NCBI GenBank assembly: GCA_038319025.1
Contig: JBBQCW010000004.1
Span: forward strand, 166,092 to 230,091
From: JBBQCW01 sp038319025
Lineage (GTDB): Bacteria; Actinomycetota; Thermoleophilia; Solirubrobacterales; Solirubrobacteraceae
Length of the DNA stretch: 64,000 bases
Reading direction: 5' to 3'
The position numbers and the translations under genes are program-made. Every line of letters starts with the position of its first letter. Position 1 is the first letter of the stretch. Below are positions 35,339-44,061 of the stretch, in pieces. The notes under the pieces are model-generated. The model was not told where the DNA came from. It saw only the letters and a list, made by a program, of their open reading frames with translations, and searched no databases.

Positions 35339-36538
35339 GTGTTCTCGACGCGCCTGTGGCGGCAAATCGCACAGGTGTGTGTCCTGACCCTGCTCGCTGG
35401 GGTGGGATCCGTCGCCCCGCCGGTGACCGCCAAGGCGCCACCCCCGAAGCCGGAGACCGCGCCTGACACTAAGCCCGTGCCGAAGCGAAAGCCAAAGCCA
35501 GCGCCCGTTGCGTCGTCGATCAGCACCCTCCCGCCCATGTTTGTGGGCGTGGCCAGTGATGACACGTTCGCTGGGTCCTCCGCGTACCGCCAGGTCGCGC
35601 TTTCGGCCCAGCGCCGGAACGGGATCGGGCTGTTGCGCCAGCTCTTCGACTGGCAGTTCGTCGAGCCCTACGCCGACCGGTTCGACTTCGCCCAGGCCGA
35701 CGCGTTCGTTCTGGATGCGGCGCGGGCCGGAATCACCGTCATGCCCGTCCTGTTCGGCGAGCCGCAGTGGGCCAGCGCGCGCCCGCCAGGCGACACGCTC
35801 CACGGTGCCTACCCCCCGCGGGATCCAGCGCAGTTCGCCGCCTATGCCGCCGCCGTCGCCCAGCGTTACGGCCCGGGCGGGACGTTGTGGACCGAGCATC
35901 CGGAGATACCGCCATTGCCGACGACGGCCTACCAGGTGTGGAACGAGCCGAACCTGTACCTCTACTGGCTGCCCACGCCCAGCGCCCCGAGATACGCCCA
36001 CCTGCTGCACGTGGCGGCCGCGGCGATCCGCGCCGTGCAGCCGGGAGCCCAGGTGCTCACCGCCGGGATGCCGGACAGCAAGCTGGGCATACCGCTGCTG
36101 AAGTACATCGATCAGCTCTACAAAGCGGGCGCCGCCCCGGACTTCGACACTGTCTCGGTCAATGCGTACTCCCTGACGGCCGACGACTTCATGGCCCGGC
36201 TGGACGATGTGCGCAAGGTAATGGCAAGTAACCACGACCGCGCAGCCGGACTGTGGGTGACAGAGTTCGGGTGGGGAGACTCCGGCCCGCGGGCGAGCTT
36301 TAACGTGGGTCCGGCCCGCCAGGCCAAACTCGTCTCCGACGTCGTTATGCGCATGGGACGCGCGCGTCACACGCTGCGGCTGGGCGGGTTCGTCTACTAC
36401 AACTGGACCGATCTGCCTCCCTACCCCGGCCGGACGGACTTCTGGGGGCTGCACACCGGGCTGTACCGCGCCGATGGGCACCCCAAACCGGCCGCGGTGG
36501 CGCTCCAGCGAGCGGTCAACGCACTCACTCACCCCTGA
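35339..36538 (+). CDS. secreted GH-A-like glycoside hydrolase (copy 3)
   Basis: 399 aa. The N-terminus has a signal peptide (LWRQIAQVCVLTLLAG, cleavage near residue 30) followed by a Pro/Lys-rich linker. The catalytic domain has acid/base Glu203 in YQVWNEPNLYLYW and nucleophile Glu309 in WVTEFGWGDSG, and VYYNWTDLPPYPG near the end. About 40-50% similar by eye to the next gene over most of its length, and less so to the copies at 1131 and 29855. Likely an exopolysaccharide-processing glycosidase. Confidence 0.8.
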   Translation: MFSTRLWRQIAQVCVLTLLAGVGSVAPPVTAKAPPPKPETAPDTKPVPKRKPKPAPVASSISTLPPMFVGVASDDTFAGSSAYRQVALSAQRRNGIGLLRQLFDWQFVEPYADRFDFAQADAFVLDAARAGITVMPVLFGEPQWASARPPGDTLHGAYPPRDPAQFAAYAAAVAQRYGPGGTLWTEHPEIPPLPTTAYQVWNEPNLYLYWLPTPSAPRYAHLLHVAAAAIRAVQPGAQVLTAGMPDSKLGIPLLKYIDQLYKAGAAPDFDTVSVNAYSLTADDFMARLDDVRKVMASNHDRAAGLWVTEFGWGDSGPRASFNVGPARQAKLVSDVVMRMGRARHTLRLGGFVYYNWTDLPPYPGRTDFWGLHTGLYRADGHPKPAAVALQRAVNALTHP

Positions 36539-36573
36539 ACACCGACCCCGGCGCCCGGGCAACAGGCGGCTGC

Positions 36574-36579
36574 TAGCTT
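36574..36579 (+). promoter_or_regulatory. -10 element TAGCTT for GH at 36588
   Basis: TAGCTT ends 8 nt before the ATG at 36588, and decides this start; in-frame upstream sequence overlaps the previous gene. The local GCTAGCTTG matches the one at 35326. Confidence 0.6.
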
Positions 36580-36587
36580 GCGGTCGC

Positions 36588-37760
36588 ATGGCTCGCCTGC
36601 ATCATCGCCCCGGGGCCGCCGTGCGTCGCTTCTTGGGCTCGGGCGCCATACCTGTGTTCGCGGTGACGATCGCGCTGGGAGCCTGCGGGAGTGGCGGGGG
36701 CGCCAGCGCCAGTACTGCGTCGCCCAAGTCGGCGGTGCCAGCCGGATTCATGGGCTTGGTATCCGAGGACGCCTTCGCGGCGGCGCCAGCCCTCCGAGCC
36801 TCGATCCTCGCCGGGGAGAAGCGCACAGGGGTGCAGCTGTTGCGCCAGACTTTTGACTGGGCAGCAATGGAACCTGGCCCCGGGCGTTACGACTTCGCCG
36901 CCTACGACGCCTACATGGCGGCGACTTCACGCGCCGGGCTGGATGTCCTCCCGGTCATCTTTCACGCTCCGCTATTTCGCTCGGCCGGGGCAGCGCGAGG
37001 CGTCGTTGTCACCCTCACGACATCGTTCCCCCCAAGTCGCATGGAGGACGTCGCCGAGTTCGCGACCGTGATCTCCCGCCGCTACGGTCCGAACGGCACG
37101 TTCTGGCACGCGCACCCGGATCTTGACGCCCGCCCGATCCACGCCTGGCAGGTGTGGAACGAGCCCAACCTGCCGTTCTATTGGGGCGGCCGGCCCAGCG
37201 CCGCCGCCTACGTGAGGATGCTGCGCGCAGTGCATCGAGGCATACGGCGCGTCGATCCGAACGCTGAGATCGTCACGGCAGGGCTGCCCGATTCGCGCCT
37301 GGGTGTCGGGCTTACGCGGTACGTGCGCCAGATGTACGCCGCTGGGGCGAAGGGCACCTTCGAGACGCTCGCTCTACACCCGTACGCCACCTCCGCCGCC
37401 GGCGTCCTGGCCGCGGCGCGAGCGGTGCGCAGCCTGCTGGACGGCAAGGGCGATGGCCGGGCGTCGATCTGGATCACTGAACTCGGGTGGGCCAGTGGCG
37501 GCCCCCGCAGCAGCTTCACCGTCGGCGAACGCCGGCAGGCCAAACTTGTGTTGAACACCATCACTACGCTCGCGGCCGAGGCCGGCGCCTTGCGGCTGCG
37601 CGGCGTCGTCTATTTCAACTGGCGCGATTCGCAGCCCTACAGCGGCAAGGGCGACTTCTGGGGCCTGCACACCGGTCTATTGCGACTCGACGGCACCGGG
37701 AAACCGGCCCTTTCGACGTACTTCCAGGCAGCGGGGGTCGTCAAAAAGCTGCAGCGCTAA
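36588..37760 (+). CDS. GH-A-like glycoside hydrolase, predicted lipoprotein (copy 4)
   Basis: 390 aa. The signal sequence ends in a lipobox ALGAC (Cys near residue 32) followed by a Gly/Ser-rich linker, so it is probably lipid-anchored, unlike its secreted paralogues. Acid/base Glu192 in WQVWNEPNLPFYW and nucleophile Glu298 in IWITELGWASGG; VYFNWRDSQPYSG near the end. It is the tandem duplicate of the gene at 35339, with its own TAGCTT promoter. It would cut or trim the glycan close to the membrane. Confidence 0.8.
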   Translation: MARLHHRPGAAVRRFLGSGAIPVFAVTIALGACGSGGGASASTASPKSAVPAGFMGLVSEDAFAAAPALRASILAGEKRTGVQLLRQTFDWAAMEPGPGRYDFAAYDAYMAATSRAGLDVLPVIFHAPLFRSAGAARGVVVTLTTSFPPSRMEDVAEFATVISRRYGPNGTFWHAHPDLDARPIHAWQVWNEPNLPFYWGGRPSAAAYVRMLRAVHRGIRRVDPNAEIVTAGLPDSRLGVGLTRYVRQMYAAGAKGTFETLALHPYATSAAGVLAAARAVRSLLDGKGDGRASIWITELGWASGGPRSSFTVGERRQAKLVLNTITTLAAEAGALRLRGVVYFNWRDSQPYSGKGDFWGLHTGLLRLDGTGKPALSTYFQAAGVVKKLQR

Positions 37761-37775
37761 CGGTCTTAGCGAATG

Positions 37776-38624
37776 TCATCGACGAGCGCTGCTCACCGCC
37801 GCGCGCCCGCGGCGGTGACGCGCGTACTGCCGCGCGAACCCCACGACAAAGCGCGGGTTGTAAGTCAGGTAGCGGCGCCACAGCCGCCGCGGCTCCTGGC
37901 GCAGGCGGTAGAGCCACTCCAGGCCGGTCCGCTGCATCCAATGGGGAGCCTGCGGGATCAGGCCGGCGTGGAAGTCGAACGCGGCCCCGACGCCAACGAG
38001 CACCGGCGCGTCGAGGCGCTCGCGCATGGCGAACATCCACTTCTCCTGCAGCGGGACGCCGATCCCCACCCACACCACATCGGGGGCAGCACGGTTGATC
38101 TCGCGGGCCACCGCGTCCTGTTCCTCCGAAGTCAGGGTGCGGTAGCGCGGACGCATGCCGCCGACGACCTGGATCCCCGGATGCCGTCGGCGAAGCGCCA
38201 GTGTGAGCTGGTAGAGAGCGCTCTCGTCGTCGTCGCGTCCGCCGTACAGGTAGACGCGCTGGCCGTCGCGCGCCGCGCGGGCGCAGGCGCGATCCATCAG
38301 CTCGGGTCCGTAGACGCGGCTCGACAGGTGGTGGCCGAGCGCGTTCATCGCCCAGACGAGCGGCTGGCCGTCCGGCACGGTGAGCGAGGCACCGGCCACC
38401 GCGGCGCGCAGGGCCGGGTCGTCCGCCGTGGCCATGACCGTGTGCGTGGCGGCCACCGCGATGTAGCCCCGCTCGCGGGAGGCGATCATCGCGTCCATCC
38501 AGTCCAGCGTCGCCTCGTAGTCGGTGAGGGCCAGGTCGACGCCGAGCACCCCGACCGTCGGCGGCGCGGCCGTCGGGTACGGCGCGGGCGAGGGGTTGGG
38601 GTGGGGGTTTGGTACGGGATTCAT
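37776..38624 (-). CDS. WecG/TagA/CpsF-family (GT26) glycosyltransferase
   Basis: 282 aa from the ATG at 38624 (a longer frame to 38744 exists, but its extra residues look non-homologous). After a Pro/Asn-rich N-terminus, the GT26 signature appears: TVGVLGVDLALTDYEATLDW, then ATHTVMATADDPAL and PDGQPLVWAMNALG, and YLYGGRDDDESAL. WVGIGVPLQEKWMFAMRERL and GVGAAFDFHAG near residue 220 match the family's core. It should transfer an amino-sugar-type residue to a lipid-linked first sugar. It is divergent from the GMD-family gene at 38801. Confidence 0.85.
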   Translation of the reverse strand: MNPVPNPHPNPSPAPYPTAAPPTVGVLGVDLALTDYEATLDWMDAMIASRERGYIAVAATHTVMATADDPALRAAVAGASLTVPDGQPLVWAMNALGHHLSSRVYGPELMDRACARAARDGQRVYLYGGRDDDESALYQLTLALRRRHPGIQVVGGMRPRYRTLTSEEQDAVAREINRAAPDVVWVGIGVPLQEKWMFAMRERLDAPVLVGVGAAFDFHAGLIPQAPHWMQRTGLEWLYRLRQEPRRLWRRYLTYNPRFVVGFARQYARHRRGRAAVSSARR

Positions 38625-38788
38625 GGGCGGGTGCTGTCGGGGCCGGCAAACGTGCACCCGAAGACTACGAACGTCAAAGGGTACCCCTGACAACGCGCTG
38701 TAACCACGATCGATGCGGACAAAAGTTGGCGCGCCGGGCTGCACGCCCGCGTCAAACGCCGCTGGGTTCGCCGCACACAGCCGACAGG

Positions 38789-38794
38789 TACCCT
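38789..38794 (+). promoter_or_regulatory. -10 element TACCCT for GMD-like gene at 38801
   Basis: TACCCT ends 6 nt before the ATG at 38801, deciding this start over upstream in-frame codons. Confidence 0.55.
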
Positions 38795-38800
38795 CCGCGC

Positions 38801-39757
38801 ATGCCTGCCCGGACAGCTCTAATCACCGGGATCAGCGGCCAGGACGGCTCCTATCTCGCCGACTTGCTGCTGGCCGAGGGGTACGAGGTGACGGGCATGA
38901 TCCGCCCCGGAAATGGCCGTGGCGAGTTCACGCCCGAGGGTGTCGGGATCGTGACGGGAGAGCTGCTGGAGCCGGAATCCCTGCGCCGAGCGGTGGCCGA
39001 TGTCGCGCCGGACGAGCTGTACCACCTGGCGGCGCCGACCTTCGTGCCGGACTCTTGGAAGGACCCGACGGAGACGATGCAGGCGATCGCCGGCTCCACC
39101 GCCACGCTGTTGGCGATCGCCGCAGCGGAAATGCCGGGGATGCGCATGTTCTTCGCCTGCTCCAGCGAGATCTTCGGGGAGGCCGGCGTAAGCCCGCAGG
39201 ATGAGATGACGCCGACACGCCCGCGCACGCCGTACGGCGTGGCCAAGCTCGCCGCGCACGGGCTGGTGCGCACGATGCGCGAGCGCCACGGGCTCTTTGC
39301 CGTGTCAGGAATCCTCTACAACCACGAGTCCCCCCGGCGGCCCGAGCACTTTCTTCCGCGCAAGGTCACGCGCGGGGCGGCGGCCATCGCCGCCGGGCAG
39401 GCCGAGAGCCTGGAGCTGGGCGACTTGCGCGCAGTGCGCGACTGGTCGCATGCCGCCGACATCATGCGCGGCGCCCGGCTGGCCTTGCAGGCGCCCGAGC
39501 CCGCCGACTACGTGTTCGCCTCCGGTGTGGCGCACACGGTCGGGGATCTGGTGGATACCGCGTTCGCCGCCGTCGGTCTGGAGCCCGCAGGGTACGTGCA
39601 CGTGAACCCGGAGTTCGTCCGCGAGCCGGAAGCCACGCCCCCGGTGGGGGATCCGTCACGTGCCCGGCAGGTGCTGGGTTGGGAGCCCGAGCACACCTTT
39701 GAGGACCTGATCGGGGAGATGGTGGCGGCCGACGTGGCCGCGCTGGGTGGGTCCTGA
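38801..39757 (+). CDS. GDP-mannose 4,6-dehydratase-like protein (paralogue)
   Basis: 318 aa. TGISGQDGSYLADLL at residues 9-23 is the GMD-type nucleotide-binding loop, PYGVAK the YxxxK motif, and NHESPRRPEHFLPRKVTRG the GMD hallmark. Compared with the true GMD next door, the loop is altered at PGNGRGEF where GMD has RRAS, and several GMD contacts are lost. It may use a different NDP-sugar or act as the downstream reductase/epimerase. It lies tail to tail with gmd, one base apart. Confidence 0.78.
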   Translation: MPARTALITGISGQDGSYLADLLLAEGYEVTGMIRPGNGRGEFTPEGVGIVTGELLEPESLRRAVADVAPDELYHLAAPTFVPDSWKDPTETMQAIAGSTATLLAIAAAEMPGMRMFFACSSEIFGEAGVSPQDEMTPTRPRTPYGVAKLAAHGLVRTMRERHGLFAVSGILYNHESPRRPEHFLPRKVTRGAAAIAAGQAESLELGDLRAVRDWSHAADIMRGARLALQAPEPADYVFASGVAHTVGDLVDTAFAAVGLEPAGYVHVNPEFVREPEATPPVGDPSRARQVLGWEPEHTFEDLIGEMVAADVAALGGS

Positions 39758-39758
39758 A

Positions 39759-40727
39759 CTACGGCTTCAGCAACTCCAGGTCCGCGCGGGTCATCAGGCG
39801 GATCAGCTCTTCGAAGCTCGTCTCCGGCTTCCAGCCCAGTTCTCGCTCGGCCTTGGCGTAGTCGCCGATCAGGTGGTCGACTTCGGCGGGGCGCATGAAG
39901 CGGGGGTCGAGTTGCACGTACTTCTCCCAATCCCCGAGGCCGGCCTCGTCGAAGGCGATCTCGACGCACTCGCGCACCGAGTTGGACTTGTTGGTGGCGA
40001 TCACGTAGTCCTGCGCCTCGTCCTGCTGGAGCATCAGCCACATCGCCTTGACGTAGTCCTCGGCGTAGCCCCAGTCGCGCTCGGCGTCAAGGTTTCCGAG
40101 CGACAGCGTGTCCCGCAGGCCGTGCTTGATCGCGGCCGCATGCCAGGTGATCTTGCGGGTCACGAACTCCAGCCCGCGGCGCGGACTTTCGTGGTTGAAG
40201 AGAATCCCGCTGGCGGCGAACAGGTCATACGACTCGCGGTAGTTCACGGTGATGAAGTGCCCGTAGGCCTTCGCCACGCCGTAGGGCGAACGGGGGTAGA
40301 ACGGCGTCGCCTCGGTCTGCGGGACCTGCAGCACCTTGCCGAACATCTCGCTGGAGGAGGCCTGGTAGAAGCGCGCGTCGGGCGCCGCCTCGCGCATCGC
40401 CTCGAGCATCCGCGTCACCCCCACGCCGGTGAAGTCCGCCGTCAGCGTCGGCTGGATCCAGGAGGTGGCGACGAAGCTCATGGCGGCGAGGTTGTAGATC
40501 TCGTCGGGCGCCGAGCCGCGCATCGCGTCCACCAGCGATCGCTGGTCCAGCAGATCCCCCTGATGGAGGGTGATGTCGTCGCGGATGTGCTCGATCCGCT
40601 CGAACTTCTCGGTCGACGCGCGGCGGACCATGCCGTGCACGTCATATCCCTTGGACAGCAGCAGTTCAGCGAGGTAGGAACCGTCCTGCCCGGTGATGCC
40701 AGTGATGAGGGCGCTCTTGGGAGCCAT
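39759..40727 (-). CDS. gmd: GDP-mannose 4,6-dehydratase
   Basis: 322 aa, with the full GMD signature: ALITGITGQDGSYLAEL, MVRRASTEKFERIEHI, ASSSEMFGKVLQVPQTE, YGVAKAYGHF (YxxxK) and NHESPRRGLEFVTRKIT. It converts GDP-mannose to GDP-4-keto-6-deoxymannose, the precursor of GDP-fucose, GDP-rhamnose and related sugars. A dedicated reductase is not certain here; the paralogue at 38801 is the nearest candidate. Its ATG is 6 nt after TAGGCT. Confidence 0.92.
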   Translation of the reverse strand: MAPKSALITGITGQDGSYLAELLLSKGYDVHGMVRRASTEKFERIEHIRDDITLHQGDLLDQRSLVDAMRGSAPDEIYNLAAMSFVATSWIQPTLTADFTGVGVTRMLEAMREAAPDARFYQASSSEMFGKVLQVPQTEATPFYPRSPYGVAKAYGHFITVNYRESYDLFAASGILFNHESPRRGLEFVTRKITWHAAAIKHGLRDTLSLGNLDAERDWGYAEDYVKAMWLMLQQDEAQDYVIATNKSNSVRECVEIAFDEAGLGDWEKYVQLDPRFMRPAEVDHLIGDYAKAERELGWKPETSFEELIRLMTRADLELLKP

Positions 40728-40733
40728 GCGTCA

Positions 40734-40739
40734 AGCCTA
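40734..40739 (-). promoter_or_regulatory. -10 element TAGGCT for gmd
   Basis: TAGGCT on the minus strand ends 6 nt before the ATG at 40727. The 68-bp gap to the flippase ATG holds two outward-facing -10 elements. Confidence 0.6.
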
Positions 40740-40782
40740 TGCAACCAGGTCGGCGTAATGCGGTCTGCGCACCACTCGCCGC

Positions 40783-40788
40783 TAGCCT
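40783..40788 (+). promoter_or_regulatory. -10 element TAGCCT for flippase at 40796
   Basis: TAGCCT ends 7 nt before the ATG at 40796, pairing with the gmd promoter on the other strand. Confidence 0.6.
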
Positions 40789-40795
40789 GACGGCC

Positions 40796-42283
40796 ATGAC
40801 GGCCGAAGAGGCAAGCTCGGGGACGAGCCCGGACGCGCGCCTGGCCGACGACGAGGTCGGCGGGCGCGTCGTGCGTGGCAGCGCGGTGCGCATCGGGGCG
40901 ATGGCCGCCACCAACATCTTCGTGGCGCTCGGCGCCGTCGTGCTGCTCCGCTACCTGGGCGTCGCCGACTTCGGTCGCTACGGCACCGTGATGGCGCTCG
41001 TCGCGATCGTGCAGGGCGTGACCGATGCCGGGCTGACGATCACCGGAACGCGCGAGATGGCGCTCGTGCACGGCGAGGAGCGCCGGCGGCTGCTCGCCCA
41101 CATTCTCGGGCTGCGGATCGTGCTCACGGCGATCGGCGTCGTCGCGGCGGTGGTGTTTGCCCTCCTGGTGGGCTACAGCAACCAACTGGTTCTGGGGACG
41201 GGGCTTGCGGGTATCGGCGTGTTCCTGTTCAGCGTGCAGGGCGCGATGCTCCTGCCGCTGGCGGTGGAGATGCGCAACGGGACGCTCGCGCTCAGCGAGG
41301 TGCTGCGCCAAGGGTCGCTGGTGATCGGGTGGATCCTGCTCGTACTCGCCGGCTCGGGCCTCGTCGGCTTCTTCGCGGTGCAGATCGCCGCGGGACTGGT
41401 TCTGCTCGCTCTCACTCCGCTGCTGGTGGATCGCCAGCATCTCGTTCGACCGCGTTGGGAGCGGGGCGAGCTGCGCACCCTGGCCGCGGTGGGTCTGCCC
41501 GTCGCGATCGCGGGCGTGATCGCCGTCATCTACTACCGCGTGCTGGTCGTGATCGCCTCGCTGCTGACCACCGACGTGCAGACCGGCCTCTTCGTCGCCG
41601 CCTCCCGCGTGTTCGACATCGCCTACGGTGTGCCCGCGCTGCTGGTGACCGTGGTGCTGCCCGTGATGACCATCGCCGCGCGCGACGACCGCGCCCGGTT
41701 GCGGTACATCACCCAGCGCATGACCGAGGCGATGACGCTCGCCGGCCTGATCTCGGCGCTGGTCGTGGCCGGTGCCGCCGTGCCGATCATGATCGCGCTC
41801 GGCGGGGAGCAGTACCGCGGTGCCGCGCCCGTGCTGCGGATCTTTTCGGTGGCCTTGGTCTCGCTGTTCGTCGGCGCGTCGTGGAGCCCGGTGCTGATCG
41901 CCACCGGCAAACAGAAGCTGCTGGCCATCGCGTCTTTCGTCGGGCTTGTCGTCGTCGTGGTCCTGGGCTTTGCGCTGATCCCCGAACTGGACGCCAAGGG
42001 TGCCGCGATCGCGTTCGCGATCGCCGACTGGACCCTGCTGGCCGGCCTCTACCTGGGTCTGCGGAGCACCGGGCACGGCGACGAACTGGACATGCGCTTC
42101 CTCCTTCGAGCCGTTCCGCTGGCAGCGGCCTGCGGGCTGATCGCGCTGGTTCCGTGGAGCAGCCCGCTGGTCCAGACCACGGTGGCTGTGGTGGCGTTCC
42201 TCAGCGGGGCTTGGGCGCTGAAGCTGGTGCCCAGCGAGGTCATCGACGCTGCGCGGACCGCTCGCGAGCGGTTGCGTCGTTAG
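40796..42283 (+). CDS. Wzx-type flippase / polysaccharide biosynthesis membrane protein (copy 2)
   Basis: 495 aa from the ATG at 40796, with about 14 hydrophobic segments and the Wzx/PST pattern (AMAATNIFVALGAVVLLRYL then FGRYGTVMALVAI). A charged N-terminal ~30 residues precede the first helix. It should flip a lipid-linked oligosaccharide. The high GC matches its neighbours, unlike the flippase at 9523. Its TAG stop forms the start of the next gene's -10 hexamer. Confidence 0.83.
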   Translation: MTAEEASSGTSPDARLADDEVGGRVVRGSAVRIGAMAATNIFVALGAVVLLRYLGVADFGRYGTVMALVAIVQGVTDAGLTITGTREMALVHGEERRRLLAHILGLRIVLTAIGVVAAVVFALLVGYSNQLVLGTGLAGIGVFLFSVQGAMLLPLAVEMRNGTLALSEVLRQGSLVIGWILLVLAGSGLVGFFAVQIAAGLVLLALTPLLVDRQHLVRPRWERGELRTLAAVGLPVAIAGVIAVIYYRVLVVIASLLTTDVQTGLFVAASRVFDIAYGVPALLVTVVLPVMTIAARDDRARLRYITQRMTEAMTLAGLISALVVAGAAVPIMIALGGEQYRGAAPVLRIFSVALVSLFVGASWSPVLIATGKQKLLAIASFVGLVVVVVLGFALIPELDAKGAAIAFAIADWTLLAGLYLGLRSTGHGDELDMRFLLRAVPLAAACGLIALVPWSSPLVQTTVAVVAFLSGAWALKLVPSEVIDAARTARERLRR

Positions 42284-42286
42284 CGT
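42281..42286 (+). promoter_or_regulatory. -10 element TAGCGT embedded in the flippase stop codon
   Basis: TAGCGT begins at the TAG stop of the flippase and ends 7 nt before the GTG at 42294. Confidence 0.5.
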
Positions 42287-42293
42287 TCGGCCC

Positions 42294-42926
42294 GTGAGCA
42301 ACCCCTCGCCGCCTTCGAGCTACTACGCCCAGGATCGCGCCGACATCATCGCCACGCTGCCTCGGCCGGCAGGTCGGGTGCTGGACGTTGGCTGCGGCGC
42401 AGGAGGGGCTGCGATGCCGTTGCGGGCCGCCGGAGCCACCGAGTTGGTGGGGGTGGAGATCGTGGACGACGTCGCCCGCGAGGCGGACGCTCGCTACGAC
42501 GAGGTGTTCGCCGGCGCCATCGAGGATGCGCTGCCCACGCTGCGCGGTCCGTTCAACACGATCCTGTGCCTCGACGTGCTGGAGCATCTTGTGGACCCCG
42601 GCACCGTGCTCGATGGGCTCGCCATGCTGGCTGCGCCGGGCGCTCGGCTGCAGGTGTCGGTCCCCAACGCCCGACACGTTCAGCTGACGTACGACCTGCT
42701 CGTTCGCGGCACTTTCGGATACGCCGACTGGGGTCACCGGGACCGCACCCATTTGCGCTGGTTCACGCGCGCCGACCTCGTCGCCCTGGTCCAGGCGCAC
42801 GGCTGGAAGGTGACGAGCACCGGGCACCCGCCGCTGGGCCGAACCGCGCGCCTTGACCGTGCCACCGGCGGGCGCGCCGCCGAGTTCTTCGCCAACCAGT
42901 GGTACGCGAGCGCCGTGCGCGCATGA
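42294..42926 (+). CDS. class I SAM-dependent methyltransferase
   Basis: 210 aa. Motif I is RVLDVGCGAGGAAMPL, acidic site GVEIVDDV, and CLDVLEHLVDP is motif II of the Methyltransf_11/23 type. The final stretch (HLRWFTRADLVALV) is typical of this subgroup, often found in glycan clusters. GTG start is 7 nt after TAGCGT. The stop overlaps the next ATG as ATGA, so it is coupled to the GT4 gene. Confidence 0.82.
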   Translation: MSNPSPPSSYYAQDRADIIATLPRPAGRVLDVGCGAGGAAMPLRAAGATELVGVEIVDDVAREADARYDEVFAGAIEDALPTLRGPFNTILCLDVLEHLVDPGTVLDGLAMLAAPGARLQVSVPNARHVQLTYDLLVRGTFGYADWGHRDRTHLRWFTRADLVALVQAHGWKVTSTGHPPLGRTARLDRATGGRAAEFFANQWYASAVRA

Positions 42927-44056
42927 GCGCTTCGACGCGTCCCCGTCGTGTGGTGGTGCTCCGCGGGACGGCGGTCAGCCCGTGGGATCTGCGGCCGTGG
43001 GAGGACTTGGGCCCCGGGTACGACGTGCGCGTGCTCGTGGCGCCGAACAACCAATACGACACGAGCGCGCTGCGGATCCGCCGCGAGCCGGTCCGCACCG
43101 TCGGCGGCCGGCTGCCCGGCGGCACTGCGGGGGCTCTCGCCGTGCGTGCGGTCGGCGAGCGGTACGTGGGGCTCGAGCGGCACCTGGAGGGGGCCGACAT
43201 CGTCCACGGCGCCGAGCTGGGGACTTGGTTCTCCGCGCAGGCGGCCGCGCTGCGCGAGCGCCTTGGCTTCCGCCTGGTGACGACCGTCTGGGAGACGTTG
43301 CCGTTTCTGGACGCCTATAGAAACGTGCGCACTCGACCGCAGCGCCAGGCCGTGCTGGCGGCGACCGACCTCTACCTGGCGGCGACCGAGCGCGCCCGCG
43401 GGGCACTGCGGCTGGAGGGCGCCGCGCGCGAGCGCATCCGCGTCGCCGGCCCGGGGATCGATGTCGACCGGTTCGCTACCGCGCGTACGCCTGACCCGGC
43501 GCCGGACGGTTCGCACCTCGTCGTCTCCATCGGCCGACTGGTCTGGGAGAAGGGCCACCAGGACGTGCTGCGGGCCGTGGCGAGCCTGCGATTCGCACGG
43601 GGCCAGGACGTCCACGTGCTGATCGTCGGCGTGGGGCCAGAGGAGGAGCGGCTGCGCGGCGTTGCGCGGGATCTAGGGCTGGCCGACAAGGTGGAGTTCC
43701 GCGGCTGGGTGCCCTACGAGGAGTTGCCCATGGTGTACGCCCGCGCATCGTGCCTGGTGCTGGCGTCGTTGCCGACTCCGTTCTGGGAAGAGCAGTTCGG
43801 GATGGTGCTGGCGGAGGCGATGGCCGCGCATGTTCCGATCCTGGCCTCCGACAGCGGGGCCATCGCCGAGGTGCTCGGCGGTTCGGGCACGCTGTTCGCG
43901 GCGGGCGATTGGGTCGGCCTGGCAGCGGCGCTCGACAGCGGCCCGCTGTTCGGCGAGCCGGGCGCGCGCCGCACGCCGGTGCGCGCCGTGCTGGAACGCC
44001 ACTCGGCCCCGGCCGCGGCGGCTCGCCTGCGCGCCGCCTACGACGAGCTGGGCTGA
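42923..44056 (+). CDS. GT4-family glycosyltransferase
   Basis: 377 aa from the ATG in the ATGA overlap with the methyltransferase gene. N-terminal half RRVVVLRGTAVSPWDLRPW is unusual in lacking a GG loop; the C-terminal half has VVSIGRLVWEKGHQDVL, VEFRGWVPYEELP and EEQFGMVLAEAMAAHVP. Donor and acceptor are unknown. Five bases separate it from the following GT2 gene, forming a methyltransferase-GT4-GT2 operon. Confidence 0.83.
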   Translation: MSASTRPRRVVVLRGTAVSPWDLRPWEDLGPGYDVRVLVAPNNQYDTSALRIRREPVRTVGGRLPGGTAGALAVRAVGERYVGLERHLEGADIVHGAELGTWFSAQAAALRERLGFRLVTTVWETLPFLDAYRNVRTRPQRQAVLAATDLYLAATERARGALRLEGAARERIRVAGPGIDVDRFATARTPDPAPDGSHLVVSIGRLVWEKGHQDVLRAVASLRFARGQDVHVLIVGVGPEEERLRGVARDLGLADKVEFRGWVPYEELPMVYARASCLVLASLPTPFWEEQFGMVLAEAMAAHVPILASDSGAIAEVLGGSGTLFAAGDWVGLAAALDSGPLFGEPGARRTPVRAVLERHSAPAAAARLRAAYDELG

Positions 44057-44061
44057 GGATC

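Noticed and set aside
34874..36589. 571-codon minus-strand frame
   Set aside because: It runs across the ends of two plus-strand genes, and no domain is recognisable.
40478..42301. 607-codon open frame on the minus strand
   Set aside because: It is antisense to the flippase and rich in His/Gln/Arg without any domain, the usual shadow in high-GC DNA.
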